Assembly (NCBI RefSeq): GCF_905147045.1
Contig: NC_065904.1
Span: 8,866,001 to 8,930,000, forward strand
DNA: 64,000 nt
Source of the DNA: Nymphalis io
Taxonomy: Eukaryota > Arthropoda > Insecta > Lepidoptera > Nymphalidae
Direction of reading: 5' to 3'
The notes under the pieces were generated by a model that was given only the letters and a program-made list of their open reading frames with translations, was not told the DNA's origin and searched no databases. The position numbers and the translations under genes were made by a program. Of this stretch, positions 55,964 to 64,000 are shown in pieces (the first letter of the stretch is position 1; the number at the start of each line of letters is the position of its first letter).

Positions 55964-58150
55964 ATGTCAAAACTAAATGAGAATTATTATCTAAGAAAAT
56001 ATTATCTTAAAAATGAACAAGTTCCAACTCAAAGTGTTATGAAGAATAAAATGTCACCAATGCTTGCTAACGTTTATTTTAAATCTATGACGTCGAAATT
56101 AAAAGTACTTGCTGGTCTCGAGCCACCGATGAAAGGTGGAGGAAGTGACTGGTATGTACCACCAGCAGATGTACTAGAAGGAAGAATAGTAATGAAACCC
56201 CTACACAGGAAATATTTATCAAAGTTAAGTTTTAGTGGCATTGACTTTTTTGGCGAAAGAATACTCCGAGAGCACCATGAGCAAATGGAAGAAGAAAAAC
56301 AGAAAACTTTACTAGAAAATGATAGAAATTGGAAACAAGTAATTGAGAGGAGTCGTTGCCAATACTGGGATGATATGTCGAAAGAACAATCTAAGGAAAA
56401 TACTACGAAGATTCAACAGGCATTTCATGAATTTACCGCATTGTATGCGACATCCATAACTAAAATAGAAGCTATTCTATCTGACGCTGCTACCAAAGAA
56501 ATCGAGCGTGTCAAAGAGGCAGCGTTCAATAAAATGGCTTCTCAATATGAAGCTCTTTTGCAACAACAAGCTACAATGCTATATGACAGATATACAAATA
56601 AACTTTTCAAAGAAAAAACTACGCAGAAGGAGCAATTTATTTCTGTAATTGAAAATTCAAGGACAGAGATGGGAAATAAGCTTCATGATATAAATGTCGA
56701 AAAACATGTTGCTATTGAAAAACTCCGTATCATATTAGAATGTCAGAATTTAGCTTGTCAAGTTTATGTGGCATTAAAAGAACGAGAGGAATGTAAAAAA
56801 GAGATTGAGTTGTCTAAGCACGAGCATAAAAAGAAACTCAAAGATTTTGCTGCAAAAATGCAAATGCAAAATTTCGAAATCAAACTTGCTAAAGAAAAAG
56901 AAATGAGGAAAAAAGAATTCATACAGATATGGCAAAGAAAAATTTGTCATGTTGTAAAGAGATTTCAGGAGTTTGTGAAATATTGTTTAAATACCTTGCC
57001 AGAGCAAGCAGAGTTCTTTATAAACATGGAAAAACTAATGCTTTTACAACTCAGCGAATCACTAGAAAATCCAAGTGTTGAAAGCATATTCATTACCGAA
57101 GAAGAGACCTTTCACACTCCAATTCCAAAACCACATCCATTTTACCTCTTTTGTGATAAGGGATATAAACAAAAGGTAGAAGATGATCTTTGCCCAAAGC
57201 ATTGCACCTCTAGTGCATCGCAGTTGCCTGTAATTGTTGTTAATAAAAAATGTATTTACTCCGCTTGTGATAACTTTTATAACTTTGCTGAAAAAGTGCA
57301 ACAGTTACTACAAAGTCGACATGACGAAGATTTAATTGATGACCATGACTACAAATTTGATATTCCAATTAAATGTACGTCGTCTGAGCAGCTGGGGGCA
57401 TTGAAATTGGAGAGCTCCTTAATGCAACTCTTACAAAAAGAATTTCCTAATCCGAGAGATGTTAAAATTGAATGTTGCGTGTGTAAAATACCCACATGCT
57501 ATTGTGATAGCCCAGCCAAGAAAGCGTCTCGTAGAGCTATGGAAGAATTGAAAGAAATAGAGACATGGCGCCGAAAAGATTTCGGTCCGACAATAATTCC
57601 AAGAAGTATTGAGCTGGAACACGAACGCGAGCCAAAATGGGAAAGTTATATACAATATACTCGACCCAAAAGATGTCAATGTGCTAGGCGGATTAAAAAA
57701 GATTTGAAAGAACATCTTCCTGCTTATATGCTAAATGTGTCAACATACAATGCGCCAGATTTGCCGAATTACGAAACATGTACATTGGACAGCCTAAAAA
57801 AATTAGTTAAGAAGAGCCGAGGTAGAACATCTCCAAAAGTAGAGGCTGTGACAACGGAATCGAAAACAAGAAATGTTAGCACGCAATATTCGGATCAGGA
57901 ATTTGAATTACTGTGTACTTGTTTCTCTGACGAAGAAGCAGACAAATTACTATACAACTTGACCAAAAATTCAGAACTACTTCAGAAAAATGAATTTAAA
58001 ATTTTAGATGGATCTGTTTCTTCGATGCAACTCAACAGTAGCATCAATTCTTTTGTCCATGATAGAGCTCATTCCTTGAGACGTTTACTAGATAATGCTC
58101 CAGAATTAGAGGAAATATTTATTAAAGAAAATTGTAACTTTAATGATTAA
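55964..58150 (+). CDS. 728-residue coiled-coil protein, unrecognised, intronless
   Basis: The ATG at 55964 (MSKLNENYYLRKYY) begins a long single-exon frame. Residues about 30-110 look globular with the pieces DWYVPPADVLEGRIV and GIDFFGERILREHHEQMEEE. Residues about 110-340 are a charged, heptad-like coiled coil (for example KEIERVKEAAFNKMASQYEA). The C-terminal half has spaced cysteines (ECCVCKIPTCYCD, RPKRCQCARR, LLCTCFSDEE) and many lysines; they may bind metal but no standard zinc finger fits. No signal peptide or membrane segment. Coiled-coil, Cys-rich single-exon genes are often testis or cilium proteins, which is only a guess. AATAAA follows at 58187-58192. Confidence 0.8.
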   Translation: MSKLNENYYLRKYYLKNEQVPTQSVMKNKMSPMLANVYFKSMTSKLKVLAGLEPPMKGGGSDWYVPPADVLEGRIVMKPLHRKYLSKLSFSGIDFFGERILREHHEQMEEEKQKTLLENDRNWKQVIERSRCQYWDDMSKEQSKENTTKIQQAFHEFTALYATSITKIEAILSDAATKEIERVKEAAFNKMASQYEALLQQQATMLYDRYTNKLFKEKTTQKEQFISVIENSRTEMGNKLHDINVEKHVAIEKLRIILECQNLACQVYVALKEREECKKEIELSKHEHKKKLKDFAAKMQMQNFEIKLAKEKEMRKKEFIQIWQRKICHVVKRFQEFVKYCLNTLPEQAEFFINMEKLMLLQLSESLENPSVESIFITEEETFHTPIPKPHPFYLFCDKGYKQKVEDDLCPKHCTSSASQLPVIVVNKKCIYSACDNFYNFAEKVQQLLQSRHDEDLIDDHDYKFDIPIKCTSSEQLGALKLESSLMQLLQKEFPNPRDVKIECCVCKIPTCYCDSPAKKASRRAMEELKEIETWRRKDFGPTIIPRSIELEHEREPKWESYIQYTRPKRCQCARRIKKDLKEHLPAYMLNVSTYNAPDLPNYETCTLDSLKKLVKKSRGRTSPKVEAVTTESKTRNVSTQYSDQEFELLCTCFSDEEADKLLYNLTKNSELLQKNEFKILDGSVSSMQLNSSINSFVHDRAHSLRRLLDNAPELEEIFIKENCNFND

Positions 58151-58186
58151 TTTTTTTTCAATTAATATTCATTAGAATCTATATCA

Positions 58187-58192
58187 AATAAA
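58187..58192 (+). promoter_or_regulatory. Poly(A) signal candidate of the coiled-coil gene
   Basis: AATAAA 37 bases after the stop codon. Confidence 0.5.
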
Positions 58193-58272
58193 TATATATT
58201 AATAGACTTGTTTATTTTATTTGATTTATAATATAATATACAGAAGAAATAGTTTTAATTGTACTGAAAGTT

Positions 58273-58312
58273 GGACAGTAACAGCCTGTGAATGTCCCAC
58301 TGCTGCGCAATT
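58273..58312 (-). mobile_element. SINE family A, 3' scrap
   Basis: The piece cagtaacagcctgtgaatgt and cccactgctgcgc is the reversed tail of the SINE at 7957-8263, about 40 bases, lying between the two convergent genes. Confidence 0.6.
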
Positions 58313-58381
58313 TTCTTAGTTTAATCTACGGGGATATTTTTTAACGAAAATACATGATCAAAAGAATTATAAGATATAATG

Positions 58382-58387
58382 TTTATT
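58382..58387 (-). promoter_or_regulatory. Poly(A) signal candidate of the SANT-domain gene
   Basis: AATAAA on the minus strand, 63 bases after the stop at 58451-58453. Confidence 0.45.
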
Positions 58388-58450
58388 TGTATTATATAAA
58401 ATTATAAATAACATTTTTACTTAGCACTAATAAATTCAGATCCGCTACAG

Positions 58451-60496
58451 CTATGTGACGTCACCGACTGCCATTTTTTGCAATAAGTTCATAACGTGGC
58501 AAAATCTTTCTTTGATTTCTGTCGTAGTGCGATGGGGTAACTGTTCTCTAATGCGACAAAACACTTGCTCGGAGCTAGGTTCTCCTTTTAGCACTTCTAA
58601 CATTGTCTTGTCTTCGTCGCGAGTCCAACTTCTACTGGCTACTTTTGGAACATCTAATTTCATTTGTTTCATTTTAGATCCCTCGTCTTTTTTTGAACAA
58701 GGAGGTTTGGTGTCCTGTTTCTCTTTCTTCTTCACTGGGACGTCATCTTTTTTGCAATGTTTGCTTTTCGAGTGTGACTTTCCTTTCATTTTTGTGTTAT
58801 TTAATGTGGTTGTGATGGAATTTTTCGTGTTATCATTAACGTCTTTAGCGTTCTTTGTCGGTGATTTGAGTTGTTTTCTCGGTTTTTTCTGTGGTATTTT
58901 ACAAACGGTTTTTGCATTTCTTTTGGGCGATGCTCGTTCGGAATCCGATTCGGGCGGTGAAAGGCAATGATTCGGGGCTAACCGTCTTGCGTGAACTCTG
59001 TAAGGTTCTTTACTATAAGGATAAGTAACACAAGCTGTTCGTAAAAACCTTCCGTGCTGGAGAAATACTCGTCCGTGTAAGTACTGAAAATAAAAGAATA
59101 TGAATAAGTACCAGAAACTCAAGTTGCCAGTGTATTATATTTTTGTATAGCTCAACTTGCCTCAGAATCTAGGACTTTCGCTTCCGGTTTTCTTTTGTTG
59201 TCTTTGTCTTCAAATTCCCATACGTCATAGCCCTTGTCGGAAGTTAAAAAGCTTTCTTGAAGAATATCTGTGCCAGTTTCGTAAACACTGTGGATGAAAT
59301 TAATAATACAGTCGCTAATTTATAAAATACAATGCGTTACAATGAATAATACAACATGAATTCCTTCTTTGTTTAAAATTATATTAATAGACCTGCTATT
59401 TGCTCAAATTAACAGCAACAGGAAGGGACAATATGTCTCATTCAGCAATTCGTAAAATATCGACAAGATAAAGAATATATGAAAATCGATCGTTCTGTAT
59501 AGGCCAGATTCTATAAAAACTATATAATAATTGATTTGTTAGTTTAGTATCTTATAAGTACTGCCTCGTTGGTCTAGTGGCTTGATGTACGGCCGAAGAC
59601 TCGGTTAAACTCGGGTTAAATTCCCAAGTCGGGCCAATAAAAAGTTGTTAGGTTATTCTGTCAGTAAATTCTCAGTAGCAACTCGGAGTCTGGAAGTGTG
59701 TATACTCCCGTGCCTCGGAGAGCACGTACAGCCGTTGGTTCTGCGCCTGAACTCTTTTCGGTCGTGTCGGATCGTCGTCCAATCGGATTATGAGAGTTAG
59801 GGAATAGAGAGTGCACCTGTGTTTGTACTATAATATCTCCTGCCTAGTTGGCTAATCTCTCTCTGGCCTATTATAATAATCAAAATAACTTGCCTTTGGT
59901 TTACTTTCAAGTAATTCTAAATAGCAGTCCGGCAAATATGTAATTTGCAAATTATTTCTTCACGTACTAATTTTAGTATTTCTCTCTGTCTTTTTAGAGA
60001 GCGCGCGAGCATTTATGCATTATAAAATTTATATTCTGCACAGTTGGTTAGTTTTGTTATTAAGTATAGCTGACGTGGCGGTGATCCAGGCAGGACTGTA
60101 CTGTACATCCTAAACCCAATAAGTAGTATAAATGTGAAGGTGAGTAGTTTAATTGTATTTCTCTGTTACCTCTTTACGTCGAAACGACTTAAAACTTTAT
60201 TTAGTACAATGATTAGATTGTTATAGAAATATCGCAGCAAGTACTCCCAAAATACATATCTACTTATCTACCCCATATCCTGAGCCTTATCAAGAATTTG
60301 AAATAAAAAAGTTACGTCACCTGTCTGGTGGCCGTTCATCTGGGAACAGGGATTTGAACATCTGTGTAAGCCGCGGGTTGGACCTGAGGTGTGGCAGCAC
60401 CCTCGACTTCATGTCCGAACTGTTTCCGCTATTGATACCCGTTGTGATTGCGCGGATTATCTTCCTCAGAACTGTAGGCTTGCGGCTGAACGTTGT
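58451..60496 (-). CDS. GON4L-like nuclear protein, last three exons (partial)
   Basis: Minus-strand exons 60321-60496, 59161-59287 and 58451-59083; frames join cleanly to give 311 C-terminal residues. The first exon reads LRKIIRAITTGINS and LRSNPRLTQMFKSLFPDERP, then YDVWEFEDKD, followed by a long lysine-rich disordered stretch with serine-proline sites. It ends in a SANT/Myb-like domain (SWTRDEDKTMLEVLKGEP to IKERFCHVMNLLQK). A C-terminal SANT domain after such a linker fits GON4L and Drosophila muscle wasted, which act in transcription and histone-gene control; CASP8AP2/FLASH is the alternative. The intron at 59084-59160 has a GC donor (GAG then gcaagt). The remaining 5' exons were not found before the window edge. 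Confidence 0.6.
59561..59883 (+). mobile_element. tRNA-headed SINE, family C
   Basis: Head cctcgttggtctagtggctt (A box) with ggttaaattccc (B box), then gcctcggagagcacgtacag, cggtcgtgtcggatcgtcgt and cggattatgagagttaggga. It lies antisense to the second-last intron of the SANT gene. Three other copies or pieces lie in the window. Confidence 0.75.
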
Positions 60497-60699
60497 CTAA
60501 AAATATTTAATCAAATAATATTGTAAAACATTTTATAATAGATGCGTAGGAGTTTTAACCACTAGAATTTACTAAAAATAGGCTGTCAATACGCCGTAAA
60601 ACATATTTATTTGGATATACATACGTATAACATTTTATTTTTAATAAAAACTTCTTACTGTTTAAGTTACCTTTCAAATAGAAGGCAATAAATAAAATA

Positions 60700-60830
60700 T
60701 GGTAGCGCCTTAAGCGAAGGTGCACCAATTAATGCAGTATGCATTACGCAGGGTAGTGTTCTCGGACCTACTCTGTTTTTAATTTCAAATAAATGACCTT
60801 TTAGTAATAAAAAGAACGGTTCAGTTTCGT
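60700..60830 (+). mobile_element. Jockey/CR1-type LINE reverse transcriptase scrap
   Basis: The plus strand reads GSALSEGAPINAVCITQGSV then LGPTLFLISNK, recognisable as the INAGVPQGSVLGPTLFLLHINDL block of Jockey/CR1 polymerases with the valine-proline lost. About 100 bases only. Confidence 0.7.
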
Positions 60831-61844
60831 TATCTGTATATTATTTTAACCGACTTCATTTAATTATTTCATCATAAACTGTTTACCATGAACAGACAAT
60901 GCCAATAGTTTAAATTAACATAATATTTTTAGACCGTGAAGCAATTATATAAAGAAAGAATAATGAACATCTCCGGTTTAGTCGAATTATTATTATTATT
61001 ATATATATGTTAGAATTATTATTAAAATTATTATTAATATTCACAAAACTTATCAAGTTAATAGTATCATTTGTATTGGTTATTACAACGCTAGACTAAC
61101 ATAACTTCAAAATAAGGTTTTACTTAAATATCCAAGGAATTAGTGCGTGATGTTAATACAGTAAAATTAAAAAAGTAAAATTAAAAAATATGTTAATACA
61201 TATATTTTATAATTAGTATGTAATGCGCGTCGGTACAAATTATAAAAAGAACTTAACGTGTTACACAAACTCAAAATGTAGAACCTTTTTCTTTATTTAT
61301 TGAATACAAAGATTTAACTATTTTTTAAAATAGCTAATTATGTTTCTAGTTGCAAAATTTTCTAATTACGAGACTGGTAGACTTGGCAGACCAATAGAGA
61401 CAGCTCGAAAAATAACTATTTTAAAAACACTGCAACCGAATATACAAACATATTTTATATTCTTTTGAAAAACTTGTTAAATATTTTTACGACATCTTAG
61501 CAACGTGGAACAAAAGAAAGATATATTTTTAATACTTTAATTACAATACTATATATCGTGATCAGTAACAAAATTTATGCATAATTATAATTATTAGCAA
61601 GTTAGATAAATAAAAATGTTTTCATTAGTCACGAACACCGAACATGGAGTGCGTACTGTACTTCGATAAACCATTATGGTTTATCGAAGGCAAAAATTTA
61701 AAATAAAATTAATATATATTTAATTACTGTACACTAATGCTGTAACAAATTGACACAGAAATTGAAAATATTTGTACGCTATTTAGATGCTTGTTTCTGT
61801 CGTGGCGGCCATATGTTTGTTATTATTATAATATACTTACTACT

Positions 61845-62115
61845 CGGGTAGGGCCAATAAAAAATTATTGTTTTTTTTTTGTCGAAAATTCTCAGTAGCA
61901 GCCGAAGTCTGAAAGTTGGATGTGTGTACTACACTCCCGTACCTCGGAAAGCACGTAAAGCCGTTGATCCTGCGTCTGAACTCTTTCCGGTCGTGTCGGA
62001 TTGCCGTCCCATCGGATTATGAGAGTTAGGGAATAGAGAGTGCCCTGTAGTTGCGCACACACTTGTGCACTACAATATGTCCTGCGAAAATGGCTAAACT
62101 CTCCTGAGATTGGCC
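61845..62115 (+). mobile_element. SINE family C, headless copy
   Basis: Starts near actcgggtagggccaataaa and contains cacgtaaagccgttgatcct and cggattatgagagttaggga, matching the copy at 59561-59883; the pol III head is lost. Confidence 0.7.
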
Positions 62116-62382
62116 GCCGTGGCTGAAATCGGTCTGGAGAACATATATATATATATACACTGTTATAACCCGATAGGACGGCAATCTAAAACGATCGGAT
62201 TGAAGTCCAACGGTTTTAAGTGTTTTCCAAGGCAAGGAAGTCGTTGTTTTTGAGAATTTCTTTAAAGCAAAACGCAATGATTTTATTGGCTCAACCCCGA
62301 ACCTTGGAAATAAACCTTAGGACATTAGAGCGAAACATCTAAACATGAGCTGATGACATTTTATAACGAACATCCAATCTTA

Positions 62383-62715
62383 GGGTCCGTTCACACAGAC
62401 CGGCTCGGAGAGGAGAGCAGATTTTTATCACGTTGGAAACAGTGTTTTGAGTGATTGTAGTAAAGTTTATTTTTGCATTTGCACCTTTTTTGTCATTAAA
62501 AATGCCTGAACGCGCTTCGTGTGAAGTAATAAAAGGAGCCGACCGGCTCCGCTTGCGTGCTCTTTCACCGCACCCGCTTTCAGATCTCTTCCAGCCGGTC
62601 GATGTGAAATAGTTGGCGGCTCCGCTCCGGCCAATTCCAAGCGTATACGACCCGGTCTGTGTGAAAAGAAAAAAGCAGGCCGATGCTCTCCGAGCCGGTC
62701 TGTGTGAACGGACCC
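62383..62715. mobile_element. Harbinger-type MITE with TTA target duplication
   Basis: Perfect terminal inverted repeats of about 29 bases (gggtccgttcacacagaccg at the left, its reverse at the right), flanked by TTA at 62380-62382 and 62716-62718. A 3-bp TWA duplication is typical of PIF/Harbinger. The inside is short and has no transposase. The motif cggtctgtgtgaa is repeated just inside the right end. GC content is far above the surroundings. Confidence 0.8.
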
Positions 62716-63507
62716 TTAGTAGTACATAATACATGACTAAATGTGTCAGGGTGAAATCACACAAGTAGAATTGATTGAAGATAATTGGTGTTATACGCAC
62801 AAATACACTTTAAACATTACGGACTTATTTTTTTAATTTATATTTAATTCTGAGTACTTTTGAGTCTGTGCTATTATGAAGTTCCTTTTTTTAATATACC
62901 GTGTTAATGTTTATTGTTCCGCTACATTTGTAATATAATTATTATACATAATTTTATATAATTGCATGTCTACAATACTACCTGAAGGTCTGAGGTGTTT
63001 ATTCGGAATTATTGGTAGATTTATGACATTCAATAAGTAAATGTAACGATTCTGTAATTAATACAGATATTTGACTTGACTATTTAATTACTATCTTAAT
63101 AAGTATTCCTTTGCGTCTGTATTGAATCTTGAAAACCTCCCAACAATAGTTGCGGTAAGGAATATTTAGAAACCTTTGTAGCTATTATCAGGTTTTAATT
63201 TATTTTTACTTGTAAAATGACATGAATCACAGTTTACGGAATTGATAAATGCCCACACACGTTCGTTTAAGCGTTCATTTGGTTTCCGATGATAAAAACG
63301 AATCTATTGAACAATATGTAATAATTATATCCATAGACATTTTGTATATTTGTTTACCTACAGATATATAGAAGCAACTTCATATGTATATAGTTTACAT
63401 TTAAAGTCATGGCAAACTTTCGTGTACGTGTATAAATAGCTGATAACTGAAGTATGGTTAGTTTAAAAAGAACTAGCGAAATTGTAAACAATTTTTCATC
63501 GCGTACT

Positions 63508-63853
63508 TGCTATAACAATGGACTGATATATGTGCTGACATCAAGACAGTCGATAAGGCAGAGGCCATGTAGGTGAAACGGCAATCAACAATACTTTGAA
63601 GACCAACAAGGTTACCCGAGGTTCTGGGTACAGCTGCTTAGCTCGGGTTGGTTCGACCACCAGTAAAAATTATTGGTGGTTGCTATAACAATGGACTGAT
63701 ATATGTGCTGACATCAAGACAGTCGATAAGGCAGAGGCCATGTAGGTGAAAAGGCAATCAACAATACTTTGAAGACCAACAAGGTTACCCGAGGTTCTGG
63801 GTACAGCTGCTTAGCTCGGGTTGGTTCGACCACCAGTAAAAATTATTGGTGGT
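63508..63853 (+). repeat. 173-bp tandem duplication
   Basis: Two copies, 63508-63680 and 63681-63853, of a unit starting tgctataacaatggactgat. They differ at only one or two places (gtgaaacgg against gtgaaaagg), so the duplication is recent. Each unit ends with a small hairpin, ccaccagtaa/ttattggtgg. Confidence 0.85.
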
Positions 63854-63854
63854 T

Positions 63855-64000
63855 GTTCTATCAAAATTTTCAGTATCAGTTCGGTGTTTGGTCCTGCGCT
63901 TGAACCGTTTCCGATCATTTGAGATTGTGATCGGATTATGAGAGTGAGGGAATAGAGAATGTAACTGTTTGTGCGCGCTCTATAATATTTTTTAAGCAAT
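63855..64000 (+). mobile_element. SINE family C, tail copy (cut by window edge)
   Basis: Contains cggtgtttggtcctgcgctt and cggattatgagagtgaggga as in the copy at 59561-59883; it runs off the window. Confidence 0.65.

Larger units (their letters stand above)
60497..64000. other. Repeat-rich region at the window edge
   Basis: No exon was recognised on either strand. It holds a LINE scrap (60700-60830), SINE family C copies (61845-62115 and 63855-64000), a Harbinger-type MITE (62383-62715) and a 173-bp tandem duplication. It may be intron of the SANT-domain gene. Confidence 0.5.

Noticed and set aside
58455..58970. 171-codon plus-strand frame
   Set aside because: Antisense of the lysine-rich last exon of the SANT-domain gene; it reads as phenylalanine and serine rich, as expected for such a shadow.
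62339..62800. 153-codon minus-strand frame
   Set aside because: It lies across the Harbinger-type MITE, whose GC-rich inverted ends lack stops by chance.
1..64000. CRISPR arrays, operons, bacterial promoters, rRNA
   Set aside because: The window is animal nuclear DNA with introns; no regular spaced repeats or rRNA stretches were seen.

Overview
This is an animal nuclear genome window from an insect, almost certainly a lepidopteran and probably a butterfly. The genes are intron-rich with GT-AG junctions in AT-rich DNA. The protein-coding genes have clear insect relatives. The introns carry moth and butterfly type repeats: tRNA-headed SINEs, RTE, Jockey/CR1 and R1 type LINE remnants, hAT-like and Harbinger-like DNA elements. 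The order Lepidoptera is inferred from family recognition; no species is named.

Layout. (1) 73-26093, plus strand: a receptor guanylyl cyclase of the Gyc32E/natriuretic-receptor type in at least 21 coding exons: extracellular ANF-receptor domain, one membrane segment, pseudokinase domain, coiled coil, cyclase domain. One extracellular exon between 6599 and 10957 could not be found. (2) 28677-30497, minus strand: an intronless divergent ionotropic receptor (chemosensory iGluR relative). (3) 31581-44674, plus strand: meckelin (TMEM67/MKS3), a ciliary transition-zone membrane protein, 20 coding exons. (4) 44731-45420 and 46111-46752, plus strand: two intronless genes for small, basic secreted proteins that look like diverged tandem paralogues of unknown function. 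(5) 48431-55183, plus strand: TER94 (VCP/p97/CDC48), 14 coding exons, 805 residues, complete. (6) 55964-58150, plus strand: an intronless 728-residue coiled-coil protein with a cysteine-rich C-terminal half, not recognised. (7) 58451-60496, minus strand: the last three exons of a nuclear protein ending in a SANT/Myb-like domain, most like GON4L (Drosophila muscle wasted); its 5' part lies beyond what can be seen. (8) 60500-64000: repeats only (SINE copies, a Harbinger-type MITE, a 173-bp tandem duplication, a LINE scrap).

The genes do not form an operon or pathway. The cyclase makes cGMP at the membrane, TER94 is a housekeeping segregase, and meckelin belongs to cilia, which in insects are found mainly in sensory neurons and, as flagella, in sperm. 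Exon boundaries were placed by reading frame and splice consensus; every junction given preserves phase except the gap at the missing cyclase exon. The most useful leads are the unannotated secreted paralogue pair packed against meckelin, a LINE insertion that abuts the acceptor of a catalytic cyclase exon, and several nested transposons with target-site duplications.
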